Assembly (NCBI GenBank): GCA_911728455.2
Contig: OU452229.1
Coordinates: 11,572,878-11,636,877, forward strand
Length of the DNA stretch: 64,000 nucleotides
Source of the DNA: Marthasterias glacialis
Lineage: Eukaryota > Echinodermata > Asteroidea > Forcipulatida > Asteriidae
Direction of reading: 5' to 3'
This document shows positions 57,601 to 60,440 of the stretch, piece after piece. The translations under genes were made by a program, and so were the position numbers. The first letter of the stretch is position 1. Each line of letters begins with the position of its first letter. The notes below the pieces were generated by a model, which saw only the letters and a program-made list of their open reading frames with translations, was not told the DNA's origin and did not search any database.

Positions 57601-59606
57601 AACTCAGATCTTATATCTGTGAGATGGCAAAAATACGTAAGTATCGACTTCCTCATTTCAAGTTGGTGCATGTCGTCAGGAAAAATAATATTAAGACGAT
57701 CGCAAAGTTCGAGCGGTCATGCACATGCACACTGCGCTCAAACTCTGGTGTTCCTGATCAGCAGAGTGTGGGTTCGAGTCCCGGTCTTGACACTTTAATG
57801 TCCTTAAGCAAGACACTTAACCATTACTGCTTCATCCTTTGGATGGGAAGTACAGCCAACCTGTGTGTTGTGTTATGAACGTAGAAGAACCCAGTACACT
57901 TATCATTAGGAGAATTGAAGGGGTTCGCCCCTGTATTTCTGGCATACATGTAGTTAGTTGGCTGCGTCACAGCATCTTGTAACCTGTTACAAGGTGCTAC
58001 ATGTCCGTACACATGCAAAAATGGGTCTTGTGATTCCAAACATAGCTCTTCATACCTGTACAACAACAAATTGAGTGCTTTAATATGCCCTTCAGGTGTT
58101 ATAAAGGGCTCTACATGTACATGAACTGTAGGATTAACTTCAAGTGACGCCTGGTTTGAAAATAACAGCTTTAAACCCATCTCAGAAATCTATTAAAATC
58201 TCAGTTTTAATTCATTTATCAAGGTATTGATCACCACCCAAATACAGACGACCGTTATTGTTATTGTTGTAATCATTTTCAGCTCCAACAACAACCGAGC
58301 CAACTTTCGGCAGCGGGACAAAGAGCCCACAGAAACAAAAAGGTAAGCGTAGTGTTAAAGTCCAGGTACAGGTCCAGGTTATGTTGGTAAACGTGCTGCT
58401 GGTGGTAGGTATGCTTACTCACTATGAATCTACATGTATGCTAGACTGGTCCCCTGTCATCATTACCCAACCATACCTTATCTTGATTCAAAGAGAGTAT
58501 ACGCATACCAGTAGCAGCAGTTTTGCCTACATTACCATTGTAGAAGACATGCATAAAGACAGAAACTGGTCTTAATGGTTTCATTGGAGAGACATATACA
58601 TGCAACGACACATTACTACCAGACTGATATTACACACAAGAGTGTGTACGTACACACACACACAGTGTTACGGCAGGCAAGACATCTTGCAGGCAACCAG
58701 CAGGTTCTAATTAAGGCTGGTGTCTGGCGTTATTCACACGCCTCAAAGTGTGACCTTAGATCTTCGGACTGTGTGTATGCATACTCTATTTGAATTACAT
58801 GTAGGTAAGTACGACATCTGGAATGTAAGCAAACTTGCTGATGCATGTATGCATACTGCCAGTGGTATGCTGAAATAAAATGTTGACGCAAGAAGTGCTA
58901 TGCTTACTCTCTTTGAGTCGAGCTTTGGTAATGTAGGCAAAACTGCTGCTATAGGTATGAATTAAGATAAGGTATGGATGGGTAATGATGGCAAAAGTGC
59001 TGCTTTCTCTCTCTAAATCAAGTAATGTACAGCATCAAAACATTGGTAAAACCATGGACCACTCTCTTTGAATCAAGATAAGGTATAGAACTGGTAATAT
59101 CAGCAAAATAACTGACTCTTGTCTCTGAATGTCCAGCATCAACAACGTTGGTTGAACTATGGACTATACTGGTATACATGTATACATATACTCTCTTTGA
59201 ATCAAGATGAAGTTCAGTTTGGTAATGTCGGCAAAACTGCTGTTACTGGCGTGCATACTCTCTCTGAATCAATGTAAAGTTCTGTATTGATACTGCTGGC
59301 AAAATTTCCACTACCCTTTGACTTAACATAAGGTGAACAGCTGGTCACACTTAAAATTTGGCTTTTCCTTTTCCAGACACTGATGTTGGCCCAATCGTTG
59401 GCATAGCACTAGGTGCTACTGTCTTTATTCTGCTTGTCATGATCGGCATATTCTTCCTTGTGACACGCAACAAGTCCCCCAAAGGTCAAGATACTCATAC
59501 CGAGATAACAGGCTTTGAGAACATGACGTATGCATCTACTGAGGACATCAAATCCAACGAGCCTTCCAAACCAGAAGACGCTAAACCTGATGGGTCGGAT
59601 GCTTGA
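12646..59606 (+). CDS. Mannose-receptor-like receptor: 13 CTLDs, FAMeT, PAN, TM
   Basis: I assembled 47 coding exons (12646-12691 to 59377-59606, TGA 59604-59606) by reading GT-AG sites. Total is 6633 nt, or 2210 residues, and every phase matches. Order: signal peptide 1-18; CTLD1-4 (20-569); FAMeT (570-715); CTLD5 (729-864); PAN (865-944); CTLD6 N-half, CTLD7, CTLD6 C-half (945-1222); CTLD8-13 (1237-2114); stalk; TM helix about 2141-2163; tail with FENMTY. Multi-CTLD type I receptors of this kind (MRC1, LY75, PLA2R) bind glycans or proteins at the cell surface and internalise them. Ricin-B and FN2 domains are absent. Nearly all domain borders lie on phase-1 introns. Exons are listed in the per-domain entries. 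The start is the ATG opening a hydrophobic leader that splices in phase 1 to exon 2. Function as an immune or endocytic receptor is inferred. Confidence 0.93.
13510..13855. repeat. TTTG/TTTGTCTG microsatellite
   Basis: A run of TTTA, then TTTG with interspersed TCTG units, about 340 bp in intron 1. It keeps several frames open on both strands, giving low-complexity open frames (CLFVCLFV-like on +, NKQTNKQT-like on -) that are not genes. Confidence 0.97.
14724..16765 (+). CDS. Exons 2-4: CTLD1 (EPN, WND)
   Basis: Exons 14724-14881, 16151-16269 and 16638-16765 encode residues about 16-150. Landmarks are CPHGWLMRGNTCI, the FYIGLHD core (WIGL-type), NWYPGEPN with a mannose-type EPN triplet, CVEL, KWNDLSC and the closing FIC. 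The EPN plus WND combination keeps the ligands expected for Ca2+-dependent mannose/GlcNAc-type binding. The domain is bounded by phase-1 introns on both sides. Confidence 0.93.
15770..16105 (-). mobile_element. tRNA-derived SINE with unusual body
   Basis: The reverse strand carries a tRNA-like head near 16105-16020 (GCCGAGCAGTTTAGTGCATC, a weak B-box), then GTGTCCTTGAGCAAGACACT, then a body running to 15770 with CAGGTTTCTATTCC and GTAGCCCACACC. Copies of this body are at 30058-30290 and 36480-36810, all on the minus strand of this gene's introns. Confidence 0.75.
16390..16560 (+). mobile_element. Deu-type SINE fragment
   Basis: It has a B-box GGTTCGAGTCCC, then TGTCCTTAAGCAAGACACTT, AACCATTATTGCTTCGTCCT and TTGGATGG, the conserved centre shared with copies at 31425-31700, 42410-43080, 50640-51000 (-) and 57705-58090. 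It lies between exons 3 and 4. Confidence 0.75.
16821..17308. mobile_element. Inverted-repeat DNA element, family E
   Basis: The ends AGGCCTTTTTACAC and TAGTGTGAAAAGGCCT are inverted. Further in, CGATCCATGTCGAAATC and GATTTCGACATGGATCGG are inverted too. About 490 bp, non-coding, in the intron between CTLD1 and CTLD2. A sequence with the same GATAGTGTGAAAAGGTCTAT end closes at 44935. Confidence 0.7.
17920..19741 (+). CDS. Exons 5-7: CTLD2 (QPN, no WND)
   Basis: Exons 17920-18140, 18994-19079 and 19629-19741 (residues 151-290). Landmarks are CDEDNGWVVGFDSCYKF, TFWIGLTDK, QWVDGSS, NWAANQPNN, CAEIL, KWTTAAC and FTCEK. The triplet is QPN and the usual WND is WTT, so the principal Ca2+ site is probably lost or weakened while the fold is kept. 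The exon 6 acceptor reads CAGAAG, a possible NAGNAG tandem site that would drop or keep one Lys. Confidence 0.9.
20393..24297 (+). CDS. Exons 8-11: CTLD3 (EPK, WNT)
   Basis: Exons 20393-20522, 21850-21932, 23010-23126 and 24226-24297 (residues 291-424). Landmarks are CAPGWRIHGGYCYQF, SLWMGAS, VFQWSEGSS, KWHPTEPKN, the Cys in NPDCGNY, RWNTGNC and FICKI. The EPK and WNT variants suggest reduced Ca2+ binding. The domain is split into four exons instead of three. The end of exon 10 and its donor are repeated in the following intron (see the repeat at 23070-23900). Confidence 0.9.
21546..21683. mobile_element. Inverted-repeat element, family F
   Basis: The left arm AGGGAGAAATGCAGAATTAA and the right arm TTAATTTCGCATTTCTCCCT are near-perfect inverted ends. 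Inner arms GAGGTAACTCAAGGTT and AACCTTGAGG also pair. A telomere-like GGGTTAGGGTTAGGG abuts the left end at 21538-21552. Confidence 0.75.
23070..23900 (+). repeat. Tandem copies of the end of exon 10 with its donor
   Basis: The segment CCAACTGAACCTAAAAATAC, the rest of exon 10, its donor and the next ~50 bp of intron recur with a period of about 110-120 bp. The first copies start at 23075 (the real exon), 23187 and 23299; more diverged ones are near 23421, 23528, 23648, 23757 and 23832. Copies 2 and 4 keep an ACACAGGTTAGAACTAATAA junction, that is a donor-like site; copy 3 has a close variant. They lie in the intron before exon 11. Confidence 0.85.
25200..25350. repeat. Dispersed repeat, also at 34250-34370
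   Basis: GAGAAAGACTCTGCTAGCGT, ATACAACAGGTCCTTGTGGT and TAAGCAGTTTGCAACAGCTA are shared with 34250-34370 (full block), and the first part also with about 21965-22010. Copies sit in three different introns of this gene. Confidence 0.65.
25533..25565 (+). CDS. Exon 12: 11-residue linker microexon
   Basis: This 33-nt exon encodes GDKVWPIDSNN between CTLD3 and CTLD4 (residues 425-435). It has a good acceptor (CGCTGGCAG) and donor (GTGAGT) and is phase 1 at both ends, so it can be included or skipped without changing frame. It is short, and is called from splice signals and phase rather than homology. Confidence 0.65.
25930..28239 (+). CDS. Exons 13-15: CTLD4 (QPD, WND)
   Basis: Exons 25930-26088, 27195-27283 and 28086-28239 (residues 436-569). 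Landmarks are CQPGWNLFQGNCYFI, CEDKNTKLTSI, YLWIGLNDK, FVWEDGSP, NWAPGQPDNY, HCIHF, MWNDLPCSS and GYICKTK. The QPD triplet is the galactose/GalNAc-type signature and WND is kept. The 89-nt middle exon, the phases (1-1-0-1) and the WNDLPCSS/AGYICK ending are shared with CTLD7, its closest relative here. Confidence 0.93.
26335..26690. repeat. GGGCCC-ended repeats, family D (two adjoining)
   Basis: One copy runs from GGGCCCAATTTCTTATAGAG to CGATGAAATTGGGCCC. Directly after it comes a second palindromic piece whose arms are CACTGCTTACCACATAATTC and GAATTCCACGGTAAGCAGAG, ending in CATGAAATTGAGCCCTGG. They lie in the intron after exon 13. Confidence 0.65.
26800..26960. mobile_element. MITE-like element, family G
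   Basis: GGGAGTCAAATTGCATGTAA and AGATATGATGAACGTG on the left, GAAAATGACTCCC on the right. Close copies lie at 57130-57340 and, reversed, at 61995-62225, with a weaker one at 5615-5760. Confidence 0.65.
27305..27605. repeat. Dispersed repeat, also at 30785-31190
   Basis: The two stretches share GACATCACCTTCTAACTTTC, GCTACTGCTATT, GATGCAGTTGCGTGCAAATT and GGACAGAACAAAATGAT in the same order and orientation. Both copies are in introns of this gene, 3.5 kb apart. Confidence 0.75.
28920..30001 (+). CDS. Exons 16-17: FAMeT (Methyltransf_FA) domain
   Basis: Exons 28920-29014 and 29659-30001 (residues 570-715). The order of blocks IEFEVKASRNVYIALS, YEVIIGGWQNTFSAIRRC, NGILSNQEFRAFWITYD, GVIAVGQKHKLAFMTWTDP and KYVGYSTGAGSLGEFKFC matches the farnesoic acid O-methyltransferase-like domain (Pfam Methyltransf_FA). 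The domain was named from a crustacean protein; I know of no proof of enzyme activity in receptor contexts, so a binding or structural role is more likely. A CKLC motif sits right after the conserved IRR. The module is bounded by phase-1 introns and lies between CTLD4 and CTLD5. Confidence 0.88.
30058..30290 (-). mobile_element. SINE body fragment
   Basis: Shares CAATTCACCCATCACAAGG, GGTGTGGGCTACTTTT, GATAGAAACCTGCCCCAATG and GACAAACATAACTGCCTCTT with 15770-16105 and 36480-36810. The tRNA head is missing. It lies just after exon 17. Confidence 0.75.
31278..31316 (+). CDS. Exon 18: 13-residue linker microexon
   Basis: A 39-nt exon, phase 1 at both ends, encoding a short Val/Thr/Pro linker (AGVVSTVKPHPT) between FAMeT and CTLD5. 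The donor GTACGT at 31317 keeps the frame; GTATTT at 31321 would not. Called from splice signals and phase. Confidence 0.65.
31425..31700 (+). mobile_element. Deu-type SINE
   Basis: A weak B-box GGGTTCGAGTTCC, then TGTCCTTGAGCAAGATGCTT, ACCGTAATTGCTTTG, GAGAAGGGGTTTGCCTCAGT and a GCACTACAGCACTTTGCAAA end, in the same order as at 42410-43080 and 57705-58090. Confidence 0.75.
31849..34743 (+). CDS. Exons 19-21: CTLD5 (EPN, WND)
   Basis: Exons 31849-32022, 32794-32910 and 34627-34743 (residues 729-864). Landmarks are CGAGWEYDPTSKQCYLF, AESREQCRLGGGDLVSI, VIWIGANDV, WEWSDGSPF, NWYPGEPNN, HCAEL, TWNDVLC and GYICKKD. EPN with WND predicts mannose/GlcNAc-type Ca2+-dependent binding. Exon 20 ends at the Pro-Gly just before EPN, and the module has phase-1 borders. 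Confidence 0.93.
32300..32475. repeat. Dispersed repeat, also at 46495-46650
   Basis: GGTTCACTC, CCTCCATT-AGCCGAAATA, GGAAGCCTCTC, CAAAGGTCTG-AATC and GGGATTACACAA are shared in order and orientation with 46495-46650. Non-coding. Confidence 0.6.
34780..34950. repeat. Poly-C dispersed repeat
   Basis: ATTTTAGACTTGACCTGAAC, TGCCCCCTCTAGTACAAATA and a C-rich CCACCCCCCTTGCCCCCTGC segment match the repeats at 10675-10880 and 19380-19535. It directly follows exon 21. Confidence 0.55.
35151..35390 (+). CDS. Exon 22: PAN/apple domain
   Basis: A single 240-nt exon, phase 1 at both ends, encoding residues 865-944. The pattern VYPDECAKRCI, then SSCMSFNFHIAKKKCSFL, then a hydrophobic YYQL end gives the four core cysteines of a PAN/apple fold (C-x3-C, C-x-S-F-x-[FY], K-K-C). 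PAN domains bind proteins or carbohydrates in plasma kallikrein, HGF and many invertebrate receptors. Being a lone single-exon module it fits exon shuffling into the lectin array. Confidence 0.87.
35440..35545 (+). mobile_element. SINE tail fragment
   Basis: ACAGGACTCGGGAAAGTACT and CACATCGGTGTACAGGTAAA match the 3' part of the SINEs at 3985-4175 and 35578-35750. The head is missing. It lies about 50 bp after the PAN exon. Confidence 0.7.
35578..35750 (+). mobile_element. tRNA-head SINE
   Basis: The head CGGTGGTCTAGTGGTTAAGA and B-box GGGTTCGAATCCC are tRNA-like, followed by CACAGGACTCGAAAGCACTG and ACACTTCGGTGTAT. The anticodon stem-loop has a 9-base loop, so this is not a working tRNA gene. 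Confidence 0.8.
35935..36135 (-). mobile_element. Diverged Deu-type SINE
   Basis: On the minus strand the order is a tRNA-like head near 36125-36075 (weak B-box GGTTCGGTTCC), then a TGTCCTCGAGTAAGACACTT block. More diverged than the other copies. It ends about 65 bp before exon 23. Confidence 0.55.
36201..36416 (+). CDS. Exon 23: N-terminal half of CTLD6
   Basis: A 216-nt exon, phase 1 at both ends (residues 945-1016). It starts with a Pro/Thr linker (APPPTNPATLAP), then CPAGWQGYKDFCYQT, SWADARASCRKQGTDLISI and ENAFMVSLIEQ, the complete first half of a CTLD up to the point where WIGL normally follows. The next 844 bp hold no matching second half, only a SINE and short repeats. The missing half appears in exon 27 at 39826, after a whole extra CTLD. 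Confidence 0.9.
36480..36810 (-). mobile_element. tRNA-derived SINE with unusual body
   Basis: Same family as 15770-16105: AATTCGCCCATCACAAGGCC, GGTGTGGGCTACTTTTTTGA, then GTGTCTTGCTCAAGGACACA and the reversed tRNA-like head near 36800. It sits in the intron between exons 23 and 24. Confidence 0.8.
37261..39481 (+). CDS. Exons 24-26: CTLD7 (QPD, WND), nested in CTLD6
   Basis: Exons 37261-37416, 38666-38754 and 39334-39481 (residues 1017-1147; 393 nt, exactly 131 codons, phase 1 at both ends). Landmarks are CRQGWKSFGDYCYFI, CEDMGSRLTSV, HLWLGLHDI, FAWVDQTP, NWKPGQPDNW, DCAHL, QWNDLPCSS and GYICKLR. QPD marks a galactose-type site. Exon sizes 156/89/148 nearly equal those of CTLD4 (159/89/154), and the ends are nearly identical, so it is a CTLD4-type duplicate. 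It lies between the two halves of CTLD6 and has no N-terminal linker. Confidence 0.92.
37678..37818. mobile_element. Hairpin element (MITE-like), family A
   Basis: Second copy of the element at 2339-2490: CAGACACAACGATCCTTTTT, GCGCGCACATGCTCAGTATT and GAACTGCGAAAAAGGACCGT with inverted ends. It lies in the intron after exon 24. Confidence 0.75.
38345..38490. repeat. GGGCCC-ended palindromic repeat, family D
   Basis: Starts GGGCCCAATTTCATGGCGCT, has GGCGCCCTGTAAAGCGCGTA in the middle and GGAATTCCACGGTATAAGCA at the end, followed by TAAAATTTGGTCCTAG. The ends are inverted. Confidence 0.6.
39826..40880 (+). CDS. Exons 27-28: C-terminal half of CTLD6 (EPD)
   Basis: Exons 39826-39989 and 40770-40880 (residues 1148-1239). 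Exon 27 starts in phase 1 with TLDSTKFWTGLNDNK, then YEWSDDSPV, NWAAYEPDNN and DCVQT; exon 28 gives FWSDVDC and YMCKIKK. This is a CTLD second half with no first half in the preceding intron. Its partner is exon 23, and joining 36416 to 39826 gives LIEQ-R-TLDSTKFW in frame. EPD is an uncommon triplet and WND is WSD. Exon 28 also carries a Pro-rich linker and the GCDP start of CTLD8. Confidence 0.9.
40770..43610 (+). CDS. Exons 28-31: CTLD8 (QPD, WND lost)
   Basis: Exons 40770-40880 (last 9 nt), 41204-41322, 42170-42318 and 43402-43610 (about residues 1237-1363). Landmarks are CDPGWLSYEGSCYKI, CQLAGGNLVVIND, FWIGLYDQ, YEWLDGAP, NWAKAQPDDS, CVFA, LWTVYDC and YICEK. The QPD triplet remains, but the CxE/WND part is degenerate, so Ca2+-dependent sugar binding is doubtful. 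Domain borders here do not coincide with introns: exons 28 and 31 each join the end of one CTLD to the start of the next. Confidence 0.9.
42410..43080 (+). mobile_element. Deu-type SINE, interrupted
   Basis: The head piece (AAACTCTGGTGTTCTGATCA, GGTCTTGACACTTAAACCC) lies at 42410-42495. The body (AAGCAAGACACTTAACCTTA, TGCTTCATTCTTTTGGATGA, GAGAAGGGGTTTGCCCAGG, GCAGCACCTTGTAAACC) lies at 42835-43050. About 340 bp of other sequence sits between, so a later insertion probably split it. Confidence 0.65.
43402..45947 (+). CDS. Exons 31-34: CTLD9 (EPN, WND)
   Basis: The end of exon 31 (to 43610), 44253-44380, 45107-45156 and 45777-45947 (about residues 1384-1514). Landmarks are CSQGWVGYGSNCYK, FWNSETFCMNMGGHLASF, SYWIGFHDS, FEWTDGSPV, NWHDGEPND, DCAEMS, GWNDINC and AVCMI. 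EPN with WND predicts mannose-type binding. Exon 33 is only 50 nt and holds just the WIGFHD core. A Thr/Pro linker (STAPLTTPT) precedes the domain. Confidence 0.92.
43685..43710 (+). repeat. Short telomere-like TTAGGG run
   Basis: GTTAGGGTTAGGGTTAGGGT just downstream of exon 31. Similar short runs lie at 21538-21552 and 45190-45210, and a degenerate CCCTAA-rich stretch at about 47385-47530. Confidence 0.8.
44455..44660 (+). repeat. Dispersed repeat, family I
   Basis: AAGGGCACCTCTATGAGGAA, TTTCAAGGGCACCAAGGCA and GGCAATTGCCTCTACTGCCT recur at 61655-61840 and 63005-63190, and reversed at 61505-61650. Open frames through it are incidental. Confidence 0.75.
45205..45480. mobile_element. MITE-like element, family H
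   Basis: Inverted ends: CGTATTTTTGACAGCAAGAG at the left and CTCTTGCAGTCAAAAATAAG at the right. The left half matches 60055-60195 (TTTCAAAACATTAAAAATAC, TTACATTGTAAAACTG). Confidence 0.75.
46090..46650. repeat. Dispersed repeat related to 5070-5540 and 32300-32475
   Basis: The left part resembles 5070-5540 in reverse orientation (AATCGCGGCGGCAACTGGTT, GCACAAAGAAACCCCGACTT, GAAAATGTCAATTTCACGCA). The right part resembles 32300-32475. This may be a longer element of which the other two are fragments. No protein recognised. Confidence 0.55.
46862..46897 (+). CDS. Exon 35: 12-residue linker microexon
   Basis: A 36-nt exon, phase 1 at both ends, encoding a Thr-rich linker (GQMLPTTIKTVT) between CTLD9 and CTLD10, with donor GTAAGT. 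It can be skipped without frame change, like exons 12 and 18. Confidence 0.65.
47545..47722. mobile_element. Hairpin element (MITE-like), family B
   Basis: AAATCTTTTTTGGGAGGAGT with GTGGCTCCAAAAAGAGCC at the left and CCACTCCTCCCAAAAGAGAT at the right, with a TTTACTAGTTTACTAGTC flank. It is related to 7322-7580 but its right arm is more eroded. Confidence 0.75.
47831..50330 (+). CDS. Exons 36-39: CTLD10 (EPN, WND)
   Basis: Exons 47831-48006, 49095-49162, 49535-49644 and the first part of 50266-50529 (about residues 1527-1663). Landmarks are CPTGDDGFFLYNHYCYYL, CHENGAHLASIHDQ, SFWIGLREY, KWSDGTAL, SWVDGEPND, KCVEMY, SWNDLNC and FICKK. EPN plus WND predicts mannose-type binding. The donor of exon 36 directly abuts the 33-bp minisatellite. 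Confidence 0.92.
48010..48975. repeat. 33-bp minisatellite
   Basis: About 20 clear copies, flanked by decayed ones, of a 33-bp unit such as AAGTCACTTGGGTTGAGTCC plus AAGACCACGTCAC. Two variants (AAGTCACTTGG and GAGTCACCTGG) largely alternate, giving a 66-bp higher-order period. Because 33 is a multiple of 3, frames stay open on both strands (229 and 253 codons); they are products of the repeat, not genes. It fills most of the intron between exons 36 and 37. Confidence 0.95.
49990..50260 (-). pseudogene. LINE reverse-transcriptase fragment with ADD box
   Basis: The minus strand near 50250-50150 reads NGEQLT, a frameshift, then DLRLADDVALT, which is the catalytic (F/Y)ADD region of non-LTR retrotransposon reverse transcriptases. 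Further on it gives WLKITQSKDGLHDQL-like text with stops. It is a short broken fragment lying directly upstream of exon 39. Confidence 0.65.
50266..51994 (+). CDS. Exons 39-41: CTLD11 (EPN, WND)
   Basis: The later part of 50266-50529, then 51252-51403 and 51895-51994 (about residues 1682-1816). Landmarks are CPLNSVKFLNRCYIYFG, SWKDARDECKKTPGTELATI, LWIGLSDI, FKWVDGTVV, NWDSGEPNE, DCVEML, RWNDVGC and GYICQ. EPN with WND predicts mannose-type binding. Exon 39 fuses the end of CTLD10, a Thr/Pro linker (ITHAPTTPAS) and the first half of CTLD11. Confidence 0.93.
50640..51000 (-). mobile_element. Near-complete Deu-type SINE
   Basis: Reading the minus strand from 51000: a tRNA-like head (GTCGTGGCCGAGCGGTTAAG, B-box GGGTTCGAATCCC), TGTCCTTGAGCAAGATACTT, TTGCTTTGTCCTTCGGATGG, TAGGATGGGTAGTGCACGTA, and a tail with GGTTTCATTACCAGAAATAT. 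It is the best preserved copy in the window. The same tail occurs alone at 30455, 40500 and 45665. Confidence 0.85.
52414..55971 (+). CDS. Exons 42-43: CTLD12 (EPS, WND)
   Basis: Exons 52414-52697 and 55800-55971 (residues 1817-1968). Landmarks are CKTGYAYWPKAGSCFKI, ACQKLGSKVTLASLND, an acidic insert (AAVDPEDGLIDKEEP) before LWIGMVDDK, YRWLDGWPM, KWDTSEPSK, CVVMGF, RWNDTKC and SLCKY. Serine replaces Asn in EPN, so specificity is uncertain although WND is kept. The domain uses only two exons, separated by a 3.1-kb intron filled with the 87-bp satellite. Confidence 0.92.
52790..55445. repeat. 87-bp intronic satellite, about 30 units
   Basis: The unit includes TAGCTACAATGTAACACACA, CCATGTTCAGATTACCCTAA, TCCTAGTGCCAAGATTACCC and TCCTTGCATAGGTGCATGAT; CCATGTTCAG starts at 52864 and 52951, 87 bp apart. 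Variants recur in blocks: the TTATTC/TTTCCC variant at 53299 and 53821 is 522 bp (6 units) apart, and at 54963, 55137 and 55311 it is 174 bp (2 units) apart. The flanks to about 55700 hold decayed pieces. It lies between exons 42 and 43. Confidence 0.96.
56498..57636 (+). CDS. Exons 44-45: CTLD13 (EPS, WND)
   Basis: Exons 56498-56755 and 57457-57636 (residues 1969-2114). Landmarks are a Pro-rich linker, CPINWESYGSSCYYF, CKNIGANNLVSI, AWLGLHRAD, FEWLNSDPV, YWNDGEPSM, NCVEMY, KWNDNKC and SYICEM. EPS replaces EPN; WND is intact. It is a two-exon domain like CTLD12, so the two look like an adjacent duplicated pair. It is the last, membrane-proximal domain. Confidence 0.92.
57130..57340. mobile_element. 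MITE-like element, family G
   Basis: GGGAGTCAAACTGCATGTAA, AGATATAGTGGGCGTG, CACTACACAGTG and ACGTGACTCCC; it matches 26800-26960. It lies between exons 44 and 45. Confidence 0.65.
57705..58090 (+). mobile_element. Deu-type SINE
   Basis: A diverged head, B-box GGGTTCGAGTCCC, TGTCCTTAAGCAAGACACTT, AACCATTACTGCTTCATCCT, TTGGATGG, AGAACCCAGTACACTTATCA and GGTGCTACATGT. Near full length, directly after exon 45. Confidence 0.8.
58283..58342 (+). CDS. Exon 46: Thr/Pro stalk
   Basis: A 60-nt exon, phase 1 at both ends, encoding PPTTTEPTFGSGTKSPQKQK (residues 2115-2134), a likely O-glycosylated juxtamembrane stalk between CTLD13 and the TM helix. Confidence 0.8.
58360..59370. other. Intron 46: repeated ACTCTCTTTGAATCAAGAT-type blocks
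   Basis: No exon is seen. Blocks of the type ACTCTCTTTGAATCAAGATA, GGTAATG(T/A)(C/T)GGCAAAACTG and CTGCTGTTACTGGCGTGCAT recur at irregular spacing of about 110-120 bp across 58390-59330, on one or both strands, so this intron is an old degenerate tandem array. Confidence 0.6.
59377..59606 (+). CDS. Exon 47: transmembrane helix and cytoplasmic tail
   Basis: Encodes residues 2135-2210. A hydrophobic run (IVGIALGATVFILLVMIGIF, then FLV; about 2141-2163) is followed by the stop-transfer TRNKSPK and a 47-residue tail. The tail holds GFENMTYAST (F2181 to Y2186), which has the F-x-N-x-x-Y spacing of the FENTLY internalisation motif of mannose receptor, and an acidic/Pro-rich C-terminus. The TGA is at 59604-59606. 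Confidence 0.92.
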
Positions 59607-60440
59607 CGCAAAGAAGACAACTGACAATTTCTGGAATATTATTTCAATCATGAACTGTAATAATAGAGAATCTGCATCACTTGATAGATTTTATGATGTT
59701 GAATTTACAGTAAGACAATGTATTTGAATGATTTTTAGTACTAAATCATGTAAATGGTGAATATTTGGTGGAAAATGTTCAAACAATCTTGCAGGGAAAG
59801 ATCCTTCTATTTTACTACTAAATCCACCATCAGTATTTTTTCTTACCATTTTTAAATACTAAACGTTTTAAAGTAAACTTGTTCAAGCTTTGCATACAAA
59901 CATGTACACAACTCTGGAACTCTTGTGAGGGCTTGTTCTGACATGTCTGATATGTCTGACAATCGTTTGAGCTCTCGAGCTATTAAAGTTTTTAGAGGCC
60001 TTTTAAACACACTTGGCATGCAAAATTACACCCATAGTGGTACAAGCAATAGGCCCTAAATTTGACAGCAAGACGGCGCAACACTAATTCCATTTTGAAA
60101 GTACAAAAACATTTCAAAACATTAAAAATACAAATTTCCAAGCAAATATCTTACATTGTAAAACTGCTCCTTGCCAAAATGTCAGCGCCTATTGGTTTTG
60201 TGTGTTCTTTGGGGTTATTTTGTGCGAGATACAACAATTTGACACTTTCAAACTCTTGTGTAATGCAAGTGCTCTTGTAAGAGATTTTCCAACAACACGA
60301 TAATATGATGTATGCATAATATTACATCATTAACAAATACATTAAGCTTGTATCTTCTGGGTCGAATGGAACAGGTTTGCCTTTCAAAACCCTTTGGTAA
60401 AGACTCTCAGTTCTTAGTGTTAAATCGAATCAATAAACTA
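59607..60440 (+). other. Probable 3' UTR of the lectin gene
   Basis: No splice acceptor is needed after the stop. ATTAAA at 59982-59987 and AATAAA at 60432-60437 are candidate poly(A) signals; more AATAAA hexamers follow near 60950, 61014 and 61100. A family H MITE fragment lies at 60055-60195. The true end cannot be fixed without transcript data. Confidence 0.5.
60055..60195. mobile_element. MITE-like fragment, family H
   Basis: TTTGACAGCAAGACGGCGCA, TTTCAAAACATTAAAAATAC and TTACATTGTAAAACTG match the left half of 45205-45480. Confidence 0.65.
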
